Positions 38,475 through 46,975 of a stretch of DNA of 64,000 nt are shown piece after piece. The notes under the pieces were generated by a model. That model worked only from the letters and a program-made list of their open reading frames with translations. It had not been told where the DNA came from and searched no databases. The position numbers were made by a program, and so were the translations under genes. Location of the stretch: assembly GCF_027111295.1 (NCBI RefSeq), contig NZ_CP114287.1, positions 3,472,001 to 3,536,000 of the forward strand, in the 5' to 3' direction. Every line of letters begins with the position of its first letter. Position 1 is the stretch's first letter. This DNA comes from Flavobacterium gelatinilyticum (GTDB lineage: Bacteria; Bacteroidota; Bacteroidia; Flavobacteriales; Flavobacteriaceae).

Positions 38475-39833
38475 TTATTCTAAAATCTTATATATTTTAT
38501 CTGACAGCCTAATTCTGAAAGGAACTTCAAAAGTAACTTTATCACCCGTTTTAGCAGATTGAGATTCTGCTCCGTTCACAATCAGTTTTTCTAAAACCAA
38601 TTCCTGATCACCGGTAGTTGGGCCCGAAATAAGGATTTTATCACCAATGTTTAATTCGTGATTTTCAATAGTAAACTGTCCAACTTGGGCTTTTACGTAA
38701 TAATGTTCTGCTTTTCCAAGAAGTACTTTCTTTACTTTTATTTTCTGACGGATATCAGCCGTTTTTTGTGCAGTTGCCAAAGCAGTTTCCGGTAATTCTC
38801 CTGAATGTTTGAATTTTAGGTTTTCAGATTTTCCTTTTCTAAATACTTTATTACCAACTTGTTTCCCAGTTCTCAAACGAACCTGATCGACTAATGGCAT
38901 GTGGATAATCTCAAGACATTCTGTAGAACAGCAGTTTTCCATTGCGGTTTTACATTCATCACACTGAATAAACAATAAATGGCATCCGTCGTTTTCGCAG
39001 TTGGTGTGGTTATCGCAAGGTTTTCCGCATTGGTGGCATTGCGAAATAATATCATCCGTAATTCTTTCGCCCAGACGATTATCAAATACGAAGTTTTTTC
39101 CAATGAATTTGCTTTCTAAACCTTCTTCTTTAAGCTGTTTCGCATAGTTGATGATTCCACCTTCTAACTGATACACGTTTTTAAATCCCTGGTGTTTAAA
39201 ATAAGCACTTGCTTTTTCACAACGAATACCTCCGGTACAATACATTACCAGATTTTTATCTTCTTTATGATTTTGAAGCTGTTCGTTGATAATTGGCAGA
39301 CTCTCTCTAAAAGTCTCAACATCTGGAGTAATGGCACCTTTAAAATGTCCGACTTCACTTTCGTAGTGGTTTCTAAAATCAACCACAATTGTGTTTGGAT
39401 CATCCAGGATTTCGTTGAATTCTTTGGCTTTCAGGTGAACGCCTATATTTGTAACATCAAAAGTGTCGTCGTTTAATCCGTCGGCAACGATTTTGTGACG
39501 CACTTTGATAGTCAATTTTAAAAATGAATGGTCATCATGTTCTACAGCAACATTCAATCGTATGCCTTTCATGAAATCGTAAGCTTCGAGCGTTTCTCTA
39601 AAAGCTTCAAAATTTTCAGCGGGAACACTCATTTGAGCATTGATTCCTTCGCTGGCAACATAAATTCGGCCTAATGCATCGAGGGCATTCCAGGCTACGA
39701 ATAAATCATTACGAAATTTTTGTGGATCTTGAATTTTGGCATACGCATAGAAAGACAACGTAAGTCGTTGTTTACCTGCATCATCGATCATGATGGCTCT
39801 TTCTTCTGCGCTCAAAGTGTTGTACAGTTGCAT
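38475..39833 (-). CDS. trhO: TrhO-like rhodanese (tRNA uridine-34 hydroxylase) fused to a U32 C-terminal domain
   Basis: Encodes 452 residues from ATG 39833; the frame extends further, but MQLYNTLSAEER fits the family start. Order: N-terminal UPF0176 domain; rhodanese domain with catalytic Cys in VMYCTGGIRCEKAS (about residue 200); a Cys-rich zinc-ribbon-like region (CHQCGKPCDNH..CCSTEC). The final 85 residues are not part of usual TrhO and align with the end of the neighbouring U32 protein: VGQFTIENHELNIGDKILIS and FRIRLSDKIYKILE. E. coli TrhO is about 350 aa. TrhO uses O2 to make 5-hydroxyuridine-34 in tRNA. It lies 6 bases before the U32 gene and is likely the first gene of a trhO-U32-ferredoxin operon. 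Confidence 0.88.
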   Translation of the reverse strand: MQLYNTLSAEERAIMIDDAGKQRLTLSFYAYAKIQDPQKFRNDLFVAWNALDALGRIYVASEGINAQMSVPAENFEAFRETLEAYDFMKGIRLNVAVEHDDHSFLKLTIKVRHKIVADGLNDDTFDVTNIGVHLKAKEFNEILDDPNTIVVDFRNHYESEVGHFKGAITPDVETFRESLPIINEQLQNHKEDKNLVMYCTGGIRCEKASAYFKHQGFKNVYQLEGGIINYAKQLKEEGLESKFIGKNFVFDNRLGERITDDIISQCHQCGKPCDNHTNCENDGCHLLFIQCDECKTAMENCCSTECLEIIHMPLVDQVRLRTGKQVGNKVFRKGKSENLKFKHSGELPETALATAQKTADIRQKIKVKKVLLGKAEHYYVKAQVGQFTIENHELNIGDKILISGPTTGDQELVLEKLIVNGAESQSAKTGDKVTFEVPFRIRLSDKIYKILE

Positions 39834-39876
39834 GCTATAAACAGTTTTAAGTGAGAAATTATTTTTTTGAAAGGCG

Positions 39877-39908
39877 CAAAGGTAGGGAAAAAGGTGCAAA
39901 ATTGCAAA
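39877..39908 (-). promoter_or_regulatory. Promoter of the trhO operon
   Basis: On the minus strand TTTG (39905-39908) and TACCTTTG (39877-39884) are separated by 20 bases, a good match to the Bacteroidota TTG / TAnnTTTG promoter. The ATG is 43 bases downstream. The elements lie beside a CAAAGG-type dispersed repeat. Confidence 0.65.
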
Positions 39909-39926
39909 GGGTTCTTTTAGAGGTGC

Positions 39927-40045
39927 AAAAGGTACAGAGGTACTAAGGTTCAAAGTTTTTTTAATATATACATAAAAAGGGCACTATGAAATAGTGCCCT
40001 TTTTATAAACCTTAGTACCTCAGTACCTTTGTCTCTTTGTACCTT
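39927..40045. repeat. Inverted CAAAGG-family repeat around a terminator
   Basis: The left arm 39927-39955 (AAAAGGTACAGAGGTACTAA and a GGTTCAAAG end) is roughly the reverse complement of 40009-40045 (CCTTAGTACCTCAGTACCTT and on). The 14-bp-stem terminator sits exactly between the arms. Related sequence occurs at 50678-50745 and 51871-51908. Confidence 0.75.
39974..40004. terminator. Strong bidirectional terminator
   Basis: AAAAAGGGCACTAT and ATAGTGCCCTTTTT form a perfect 14-bp stem with a GAA loop. It ends the bacilliredoxin transcript on the minus strand, before the trhO promoter. Confidence 0.92.
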
Positions 40046-40053
40046 AAAAAAAA

Positions 40054-40464
40054 TCAACAAAACTCGTTAAACGCATCTTGTAAATTCTCTGCAATCATTT
40101 CAGCTGGGCGACCTTCAATATGGTGACGCTCTAACATGTGAACCAATTCTCCGTTTTTGAACAAAGCCATAGATGGCGATGATGGAGGAAAAGGGAACAT
40201 ATGTTGTCTTGCAGCATCAACCGCTTCTTTATCTACACCAGCAAAAACTGTAATAAGGTGATCTGGTTTTTTAGCTCCTTCTAAACTCATTTTTGCTCCC
40301 GGGCGTGCATTTCTTGCTGCACAACCGCAAACAGAATTTACAACTACTAATGTTGTACCTTCAGCTTTGATAGCATTATCAACAGCTTCAGCACTATGTA
40401 AGTCTTGAAAACCAGCAGCTGTTAATTCAGCCTCCATTGGTTTTACCATTTCTTGTGGATACAT
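40054..40464 (-). CDS. BrxA/BrxB family bacilliredoxin-like protein
   Basis: Encodes 136 residues, the usual length for the YphP/BrxA/BrxB family. The family CGC motif is at C46 and C48 ([16 protein letters not shown]) and the chain ends in Cys 136. Other family blocks: [10 protein letters not shown] at the start, [20 protein letters not shown] and [12 protein letters not shown]. In Firmicutes these proteins remove bacillithiol from mixed disulfides; whether this organism makes bacillithiol cannot be told from the window, so the thiol partner is open. It is a single-gene unit: a possible promoter at 40496 and a strong terminator at 39974. Confidence 0.93.
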   Translation of the reverse strand: MYPQEMVKPMEAELTAAGFQDLHSAEAVDNAIKAEGTTLVVVNSVCGCAARNARPGAKMSLEGAKKPDHLITVFAGVDKEAVDAARQHMFPFPPSSPSMALFKNGELVHMLERHHIEGRPAEMIAENLQDAFNEFC

Positions 40465-40495
40465 ATTTTTGTTTTTTAAAATTAACTTCGAGTTG

Positions 40496-40503
40496 CAAAG
40501 TTA
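40496..40503 (-). promoter_or_regulatory. Possible -7 element of the bacilliredoxin gene
   Basis: The minus strand reads TAACTTTG, fitting TAnnTTTG, 31 bases upstream of the ATG at 40464. The nearest upstream TTG (40517-40519) is only 13 bases away, so the -33 element is unclear. Confidence 0.45.
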
Positions 40504-40560
40504 CAAAGTTTACTCGCAACTAGTTACTTTGAAGTATAAACTTTTGTTATAGTTTAATTG

Positions 40561-42045
40561 TTATTTATTTTTAATGAGTTTCTCTAGTATATAATTTATT
40601 TCAGGATCTTTCTCTTGTCTTAAATAACCAATTATTTGTTCCGGAGACAAATTTATTTCAGGAAATATACCTCTCTTTACGCTTGGAGGATTATCTCCAA
40701 AATAAAGGTCTGTAAATGAAAATCTCAAAATCACTTTTGTCTTAGGAAGTTTATAATTTAAAAAATAACCTGCAAAAGTATTATTAGCGTTGCCTCCTGT
40801 TTCTTGCCCAATGAGAACACCTCGTTTATTATCCTGTACGAGTTTGGCAAAATAAACAGCAGCCGAAAAAGTCTTTCCGCCTATTGCAACATAGACATTT
40901 CCGGAGAATGTATCTTTATCTGCCGGAAAATTTTCGAGTATTCCTTCTTTAATCCTTTCGTTTCCAAAAAACATATTTCCATTCGCGGTGAATCTTTGGT
41001 ATAAGAAATTCTCATAATCGGTAACATCTGCTTCATTTACTCGCGCCCCATTGGTGTCGACTAAATTCTCCGTATGAGTCAGAGTAATAGATTTTGCTTT
41101 AAAGTTAAATTTATTCTCAAAGTTTTTCTGCGAAATAAAAGAATATAATATTGCCGCCATTTTAGGATCTCCTCCGCTATTACTTCTAACATCGATAATC
41201 ACATTTTTATATCCTTCTTTATTGATTCTCTTAAAAAAATCACTAAACTTTTGATATACTTCATTTTCTGGTAAATCAAAGGTATTAATTGTGAGTTTAC
41301 CTGTAAGCTGTTCTTTGTAAAACTGATAATCAATCGATACAGCATTTTCAGCTTTATTTATTGGTTTTACTTTTTGTGAGCTTCTGTAATAAATCTCATA
41401 ATAATTACATGCCTTTAAAGTTGTTTTTGTAAGCTCTTTATTCGATTGGTCATTATAATATTCTATGTCAAATTTATTTGCATAGGGCTCAATGAAAAGA
41501 GCATAATTGGAAGGAAAATCCTCTGAAATTTGTTCTTCAATTCCGGTTTTTATTTCTCCTTCTCCCTGAATATGCTCAGAAATTTGTTTGATAATATCCG
41601 GAGTTTCCGTACCATTAATGCTCTTAATTTCACTTAAATAGGGAACTTCCGAACATTTAATATTAACAAATAAACGATTATCAACCATAATTAATGGAAT
41701 AGGAAAATACGATAATTTTTCCCTGAAGTAAGTTGTATAAAACTCTTCGGGCGCAGAAACCGACAAATGACCGTCTTTAATTTTAGGAAGGTTATTTAAA
41801 AATTCTAAATAAGTCTGTTTTTTTTGAATATTTTGAATATTTACTTTAAAATTTCTTTCCCATTGCTCTTTACTTATGTATCGAAAAGGATCAGGATGTT
41901 GTTTCTCTATAATTTCCTTCATAAGTTTAAGATCAGCAATGTAATCTTCTTTTTTAATACTCTCTATTTCCAATTTCTGGGCATTGGCAAAATTTGCAAA
42001 TAGACAGCATAATCCAAGAGTTAATAAGCTTAGTTTCGTTCTCAT
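40561..42045 (-). CDS. S41 family (C-terminal processing type) peptidase
   Basis: Encodes 494 residues. The signal peptide MRTKLSLLTLGLCCLFANFA ends near NAQ. Residues 30-280 carry an N-terminal helical region and a PDZ-like region (KDGHLSVSAPEEF, with EIKSINGTETPDII). The tail-specific protease core follows: VIIDVRSNSGGDPKMA near 290, then GGKTFSAAVYFAKL with the probable catalytic Ser, and GVLIGQETGGNANNTF. S41 enzymes are periplasmic or secreted serine proteases; the substrate is unknown. It stands alone between the bacilliredoxin and ArsR genes. I see no clear promoter or terminator. Confidence 0.88.
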   Translation of the reverse strand: MRTKLSLLTLGLCCLFANFANAQKLEIESIKKEDYIADLKLMKEIIEKQHPDPFRYISKEQWERNFKVNIQNIQKKQTYLEFLNNLPKIKDGHLSVSAPEEFYTTYFREKLSYFPIPLIMVDNRLFVNIKCSEVPYLSEIKSINGTETPDIIKQISEHIQGEGEIKTGIEEQISEDFPSNYALFIEPYANKFDIEYYNDQSNKELTKTTLKACNYYEIYYRSSQKVKPINKAENAVSIDYQFYKEQLTGKLTINTFDLPENEVYQKFSDFFKRINKEGYKNVIIDVRSNSGGDPKMAAILYSFISQKNFENKFNFKAKSITLTHTENLVDTNGARVNEADVTDYENFLYQRFTANGNMFFGNERIKEGILENFPADKDTFSGNVYVAIGGKTFSAAVYFAKLVQDNKRGVLIGQETGGNANNTFAGYFLNYKLPKTKVILRFSFTDLYFGDNPPSVKRGIFPEINLSPEQIIGYLRQEKDPEINYILEKLIKNK

Positions 42046-42257
42046 TTTTATAATAAATTATTTAATTAAAGATTGCACAAAGAAATCTGCCAATTTCTTT
42101 TGTTTAAAATTTTCTGATGTAGAAAAGCCTCTGGCAGCGTTTCCATTCGTTGACGGCTATAAATAAAAATCATCAAATTCTGTTTGTTAGATTGAGTTGT
42201 AACAAAATTTCCAAAACTGAAGAAAGGTTTATTGGAAATTCAACTTCTTAGAAAAAT

Positions 42258-42686
42258 TTAAACTACTGACTGTAATTTTATTTTGTGTGGAAATTGATAG
42301 TTGTATTGTTTTAAATAACTGCTCCTCCTGCTTTGATGTCTTGTCGTTAGCACAGTTAATTTTTTTTGCTCGGAGATTTCAAGCGTAGAAAGATAGCTTG
42401 TTAAATATTTTCTAAGTATTTGTATATTAGAAAGTTGAAGAGAATAGAATGTTTTTTTTCCTTCATATGCCACATCCACTAGATTTGCTTTTTTTAATTC
42501 TAATAAATGTTTGGATATTGTGGATTGTGCCAACGGAATCAAATCAACGATTTCTCCACACGTTCTGTTGTCTCTTTTCCACAAAAGGGTCATAATTTGA
42601 ATTCGCGCAGGATGTCCGAGCGCTTTGCAAATTTTGCTGATTTCGTCTATTTCTGAATCAAATTTTAAGTGTTTTGAAATCCCCAT
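42258..42686 (-). CDS. ArsR/SmtB family transcriptional regulator
   Basis: Encodes 142 residues. A winged-helix ArsR domain covers about 12-100: ICKALGHPARIQIMTLLWKR, the CGEIVDLIPLAQSTISKHLL recognition helix region, and a wing (DVAYEGKKTFYSLQ). A basic tail of about 40 residues (RHQSRRSSYLKQ) is longer than usual. No CVC metal motif is visible, so the signal may not be a metal. It is downstream of the crtY gene on the same strand with a 129-base gap containing an 8-bp inverted repeat (42710-42738) that could be its own operator. The target genes are unknown. Confidence 0.88.
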   Translation of the reverse strand: MGISKHLKFDSEIDEISKICKALGHPARIQIMTLLWKRDNRTCGEIVDLIPLAQSTISKHLLELKKANLVDVAYEGKKTFYSLQLSNIQILRKYLTSYLSTLEISEQKKLTVLTTRHQSRRSSYLKQYNYQFPHKIKLQSVV

Positions 42687-42709
42687 ATATTACAGTACCT
42701 AAGTTTATT

Positions 42710-42738
42710 ATCGCAAAAAATCGATTATACTTTGCGAT
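42710..42738 (-). promoter_or_regulatory. Inverted repeat upstream of the ArsR gene
   Basis: ATCGCAAA (42710-42717) and TTTGCGAT (42731-42738) are perfect inverted copies separated by 13 bases, 24 bases before the ArsR start codon. Position and symmetry suggest autoregulation. No clean TAnnTTTG box is seen here. Confidence 0.5.
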
Positions 42739-42815
42739 CAGCAAAATTAAGTGTACTTGCATTTTTTGGAGACCCTTAAAAAGCCATAAAAACAAGAAAA
42801 TAAGTCAATTTGTTT

Positions 42816-43973
42816 TTAAGGAAAAACTCGAAATAAAGCTTTAATAAATGGTATTTTCGGACACTTTAAAATAACATTTAGATCTTCAATCAGATTCGTT
42901 TCTTCATCCAGAAACTTAAAGACCAGGGCAGGATTTCCTTTTTTAAATAAGGAGGAAAAAATTGAACTTCCTATCTCGTTATGACGATAAAGAATATCCA
43001 AAAGCAATAAATCATAAAACCAAAAGGTTGATTTTTTATGAAAGTTTTTCAATGGGAAATTTTCATTTTGAAGAAATTTGACTAATTCTGAAGATTTTTT
43101 ATCTGAATTTTTAAAAGTATAGCCTGTACTTGCTTTTGTCCAACCGCCTGCAGTACCAATATTCAGGACTCGTTTGGTATTTTTTTTCCAGAAAGGATAA
43201 CAGGTCATTGGAATACTTCCCTGTTCTTTTTCAAGAATTTCAAACTGGCCTATTCCGAGTTTCTCCAAATAAATTTCAATTTCTTTTTCGTATTCTGCTG
43301 TTGGAAGAAGTTTTTCTGAAAACAAGGTATATTCTACCAAAGCTTCTGTTTTTGAAGTTGGCAGCAAATACATAAATCTTGTATTTCCTCTTTGTTCCAC
43401 CGAAAAATCCATGAAAGTGACTTCATCTGGGTTGAATATGGCAGCTTCCGATTTTACAAACCAGCCCACAAAATGCTGCTGTAAAACCGGATATTTATTT
43501 TGTCCTTCGGCGAAAGCCTTTGTATAAATGCTGTTGAAAAGATAATTACAGGTGTATCGATTTTTTTCAGTTCCAACGAAAACGTGCGTTTCCAATTCAT
43601 TAATATCGGTTACTTTTTCGTTTAAAAAGATCACATTCGAATATTTGGAAAGTGCTGTAAAAACAAAATTGTAAAAATCATTTGCCTTAATTTGATTGTA
43701 TTGATAAGGCTTTAACGCCAAATGGCGATTAAAATCTTCATTCGCAAACAGTGCCGTATCCCACTTTTTGGAAATAATCGGATTCCAAATAGTATCTTCT
43801 TTTTCCCAAAAGCACCAAGTTCTGTCGTTGGTTTTCTTTAAATCCTGATCCAGAAGCAAAATCGATTTGTCTGTAAATTTTCCAGATAAAACCATTTTAT
43901 AAACTGTCATTAAAGATGCCAGTCCGCTTCCGGTAAAAATGTAATCGAAATGTTGGATTTGCGAAGAATTCAT
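42816..43973 (-). CDS. crtY: Lycopene beta-cyclase (CrtY type)
   Basis: Encodes 385 residues from ATG 43973 (an in-frame TTG two codons earlier is less likely). The FAD/NAD-binding start FDYIFTGSGLASLMTVYKMV, the motifs DRTWCFWEKED and FMDFSVEQRG, and GTAGGWTKASTGYTF near residue 280 are those of CrtY lycopene cyclases, which close the beta-ionone rings of carotenoids (zeaxanthin or flexirubin-free yellow pigment route). No other carotenoid gene lies nearby. It follows the thioredoxin-like gene by 18 bases and is likely the last gene of a TonB receptor-thioredoxin-crtY operon, an unusual setting. Confidence 0.9.
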   Translation of the reverse strand: MNSSQIQHFDYIFTGSGLASLMTVYKMVLSGKFTDKSILLLDQDLKKTNDRTWCFWEKEDTIWNPIISKKWDTALFANEDFNRHLALKPYQYNQIKANDFYNFVFTALSKYSNVIFLNEKVTDINELETHVFVGTEKNRYTCNYLFNSIYTKAFAEGQNKYPVLQQHFVGWFVKSEAAIFNPDEVTFMDFSVEQRGNTRFMYLLPTSKTEALVEYTLFSEKLLPTAEYEKEIEIYLEKLGIGQFEILEKEQGSIPMTCYPFWKKNTKRVLNIGTAGGWTKASTGYTFKNSDKKSSELVKFLQNENFPLKNFHKKSTFWFYDLLLLDILYRHNEIGSSIFSSLFKKGNPALVFKFLDEETNLIEDLNVILKCPKIPFIKALFRVFP

Positions 43974-43991
43974 TCTCAAAAATAAGAAAAT

Positions 43992-44456
43992 TTATTTTTC
44001 CATATTTTCTAAAAGCAGTTTAAAATCCTTTGGAGATAAATAGTTGGAATACTGAAAGATAATCTCATTCTTTTCGTTCAGGACACACAAAATGGGATAA
44101 ACAATCTGATTGTTTATAGTTCCAAGCTGTAAAGCCAGTTCATGAACCCCGACATTGTTTCCTGAAGGTTTGTATTTAAACATCTGATTATTAAATGTAA
44201 TGTCTCTTTTTTCTTCGGCATTAAAATCAATGAAATAGAAATCTGAGTTTAGTTTTTCTATAATTTCCGGGTTTTTAAAAGTCGACGTTTTCATTCTCTG
44301 GCAAAACTGGCACCAATCGGTATGAATGAAAACGACGATTTTTCGTTTCTGAATTTGCTGTAAGCTGTCTATTTCTTCAAAAGTTCTGCTTTTTAGTTGA
44401 CAGAATCCTGCTGAAGTTATTCCAAAAAAGAAAAATAGTATAAAAAGCTTTTTCAT
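43992..44456 (-). CDS. Thioredoxin-fold periplasmic protein
   Basis: Encodes 154 residues. The signal peptide MKKLFILFFFFGITSAGFCQ is followed by a thioredoxin fold with the redox pair WCQFC (C49, C52), the phrase FIHTDWCQFCQRMKTSTF, and a cis-Pro-like VYPILCVLNE. It is a predicted thiol-disulfide protein in the periplasm, related to thioredoxin/DUF255-like proteins that often accompany outer-membrane metal uptake. The gene lies between a TonB receptor (68 bases upstream) and crtY (18 bases downstream), on the same strand. The substrate is unknown; the receptor plug has a CGVC pair that could be one. Confidence 0.85.
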   Translation of the reverse strand: MKKLFILFFFFGITSAGFCQLKSRTFEEIDSLQQIQKRKIVVFIHTDWCQFCQRMKTSTFKNPEIIEKLNSDFYFIDFNAEEKRDITFNNQMFKYKPSGNNVGVHELALQLGTINNQIVYPILCVLNEKNEIIFQYSNYLSPKDFKLLLENMEK

Positions 44457-44524
44457 TGTTCTATTTTTTTAGTCCACAGATTAAACGGATTATAAGCTAT
44501 TGTGTCATTTGTTGGCCATGAAAT

Positions 44525-46777
44525 TTATCTCAAAGTATATCGTAATCCTAGAAACCCGCGAATCGTTTGATTCTGTCCGTAAACATAAGTGGTATCAAAG
44601 GTCAATCCGTATGGATTGTCTGGCGTAACCAATACTTTTCCAGCCGAATCGTATTGCACATTTTTATCAAAAGGGTCATTTGTTCTCGAAATCAAAAATG
44701 GATTATTCTGTTTTGGTCTGAAATTCAACAGATTTTTTACACCGCCATAAACTTCAAAATCCTTCCATCCGGAATAGGTAAACTGAATATTCTGAATACT
44801 GTACCAAGGCGATTTTGGACTTCTTGGATCATATTCGCTGAGCAAAGGCAATTTCATTGGACTGTATACATTTCCGGTATAATCCAGCGATAAATCCCAA
44901 GGCTGGATTTTATATGAAATGCTCCAGGTTCCAGTAAAATTCTCCGTTAGATAAGGTCGTTCCGAAATCCCGTTTTCGACATTTTTGTTATCTAAAACCG
45001 TAGCGCCAACAATAAATTTTAATCCTGATGGAAAATTAAGATCAACATTTGTGCTGATTCCTTGACTTACCGCATAACCGTCAATATTGTTGTAAATGAT
45101 TTTATTGGGATCTGTTTCGTAATCTGAAATGATTTTATTACTGAATCTGGTATAAAAAGCTGTCGTTTCGATTCCCATAAAAGTTCCGTTTCCGAAATTG
45201 ATTTTCTGAATGTAATTCAAATTCACGTTTACAGATCGTTCCGGTTTCAAATCGTTTTCAATTATAACATCTCTTGAACCCGTCAAAGCGGCGTGATCTT
45301 CGGTAAACAAATTCACAACCCGGAATCCCGTACCGGCATTTAACCTGAAAATGGTGTTTTCACTGGCTTTGAAACGATATGCAAATCTCGGCGTAAGAAT
45401 CGATCCGTGAATCGAGTTGTAATCATAACGCATACCCAGCAAAACCTGACTTTTTGGAGAAAATGTTATTTCGTCCTGAACAAAAATTCCGGGAAGCCAG
45501 GTGTTTTCGGCTTCTTTGGTTGCCGGCGTATTATCGTCATAATACGTATATCGACTGGCAATTCCGGCTAGTAAATCGTTTCGCCCGACTTTTTTATCCC
45601 AGGTTAATTGTAAAAATCCAATTTTCTGATTGGCGATATAAGAAGTCGTTCCATAACGGCTGTCCTGATAATGAACGTTTCCAGAAAACGAAAGCATCAG
45701 TTTTTCTTCAAACGGCAATTGATAACTTCCTATTAATTCGGCCCGTTTGGTATAAATACTTTCGCCGTAGATTTCGTCTCCTCCGCGATATTTTTTCTCC
45801 CAGCGAATGTCGCCTCCCCAGCGGTCTTCGTACATTCCGCGTGCGGCAATAGTAAACAATCTATTATTGTTTCGCTGAAAACTCCATTTATTAAAAACCG
45901 AAATTCGTTCAGAAAGCGTAACGTCTGTAAAATTGTCTTTGTCTTTATCGATAACCTGATCGTAGTTGAAATAATTAATTCCGATAAGCGAAGTTGCTTT
46001 TTTTCCTGCATTAAACTTCATTCCTAAATCAAGATTACTTTCAAAATAAGAAGTTGTAAAATAATCGGCAGAAAAAACCGGAGCATTTGTTGGGTTTTTG
46101 GTAATAATATTTATAAGACCTCCTACGGCTTCACTTCCGTATAGAGACGAAGCCGGACCTTTTACAATCTCGATTCGTTCAACCAGAGAATTTGGTATTC
46201 CGGATAAACCATAAACTGTCGACAGACTGCTCACAATTGGCATTCCGTCTATCAGGACCAAAGTATAAGGACCTTCCAATCCGTTAATGTGAATATCGCC
46301 CGTATTACAAACACCGCAATTGAGCTGCGGACGAACGCCGTTTATGTTTTGAAGCGCATCATAAATACTTGGCGTTGGATTTTTTTTGAAGAAAACAGGA
46401 GAATATACCTCAACCGGAACGGCACTTTCTAATCGTTTAACAGGTTTTAAGGTTCCGGAAACTACGACTTCATTTAACTCATTCTGATCTTCTTTTAATT
46501 CAAAGTCGAGATTCAAATCCTGATTTTCCAAAACTGAGATTCTTAGGGTTTGCGATTGGAATCCCTCCGCAGTCACTTGTATTTTATAATTTCCTTTTGG
46601 AACATTTTCTAATTTATAAAACCCAGTAGAATCTGTCTGGGTTTTAAAGTTTGTATTTAGTAAACCAACATTAATTTCCTGTCCTGCTGGAATTAATGTT
46701 TCTACTTTTCCTGAAATGTTTTGCGAGTATAGATTTTTAGCTGAGATTATTAATATTGTCAAAAATAAATATTTCAT
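44525..46777 (-). CDS. TonB-dependent outer membrane receptor
   Basis: Encodes 750 residues from ATG 46777 (an upstream in-frame TTG was rejected because the signal peptide MKYLFLTILIISAKNLYSQ starts here). Order: CarboxypepD_reg-like beta domain (ISGKVETLIPAGQEINVGLL) to about 95; TonB-box-like ELNEVVVSGTLKPVK; plug with LNCGVCNTGDIHINGLEG and YTLVLIDGMPIVSSL; then a 22-strand-type barrel ending in GLRYTLR. The substrate cannot be read off. The context suggests a metal: its promoter carries the same palindrome as the Nramp gene nearby. The plug Cys pair C-G-V-C is unusual for siderophore receptors. Confidence 0.92.
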   Translation of the reverse strand: MKYLFLTILIISAKNLYSQNISGKVETLIPAGQEINVGLLNTNFKTQTDSTGFYKLENVPKGNYKIQVTAEGFQSQTLRISVLENQDLNLDFELKEDQNELNEVVVSGTLKPVKRLESAVPVEVYSPVFFKKNPTPSIYDALQNINGVRPQLNCGVCNTGDIHINGLEGPYTLVLIDGMPIVSSLSTVYGLSGIPNSLVERIEIVKGPASSLYGSEAVGGLINIITKNPTNAPVFSADYFTTSYFESNLDLGMKFNAGKKATSLIGINYFNYDQVIDKDKDNFTDVTLSERISVFNKWSFQRNNNRLFTIAARGMYEDRWGGDIRWEKKYRGGDEIYGESIYTKRAELIGSYQLPFEEKLMLSFSGNVHYQDSRYGTTSYIANQKIGFLQLTWDKKVGRNDLLAGIASRYTYYDDNTPATKEAENTWLPGIFVQDEITFSPKSQVLLGMRYDYNSIHGSILTPRFAYRFKASENTIFRLNAGTGFRVVNLFTEDHAALTGSRDVIIENDLKPERSVNVNLNYIQKINFGNGTFMGIETTAFYTRFSNKIISDYETDPNKIIYNNIDGYAVSQGISTNVDLNFPSGLKFIVGATVLDNKNVENGISERPYLTENFTGTWSISYKIQPWDLSLDYTGNVYSPMKLPLLSEYDPRSPKSPWYSIQNIQFTYSGWKDFEVYGGVKNLLNFRPKQNNPFLISRTNDPFDKNVQYDSAGKVLVTPDNPYGLTFDTTYVYGQNQTIRGFLGLRYTLR

Positions 46778-46792
46778 TATTATAAAATTAAA

Positions 46793-46827
46793 TTTAGACA
46801 AATCTAAAAATTAAATTTGATATACAA
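46793..46827 (-). promoter_or_regulatory. TonB receptor promoter with overlapping palindromic operator
   Basis: The minus strand has TTG (46825-46827), an 18-base spacer and TAGATTTG (46799-46806). The palindrome TTTAGACAAATCTAAA (46793-46808) covers the -7 box. It differs by one base in the arms from the perfect TTTAGAC-NN-GTCTAAA copy upstream of the Nramp gene. A bound repressor would block RNA polymerase directly. A DtxR-family regulator is the natural candidate. Confidence 0.75.
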
Positions 46828-46900
46828 TTATTCTCAAACCAGAAATTTTCAAACTGATTGAATTCAATATGTTAGATTTTTACTTTTAGATAAATATATA

Positions 46901-46966
46901 AACCATATAAGTCATATAAGAAAATTTAAGTCAAGCTTTAAATGAACTTATATGACTTATATAGTT
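46901..46966. repeat. Inverted repeat of the CATATAAG family
   Basis: AACCATATAAGTCATATAAG (46901-46920) is mirrored by CTTATATGACTTATATAGTT (46947-46966) with one mismatch. It lies just after the FAD oxidoreductase gene and may act as a transcript end. The same 20-mer recurs at 58861. Confidence 0.85.
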
Positions 46967-46975
46967 TAAAAATTA

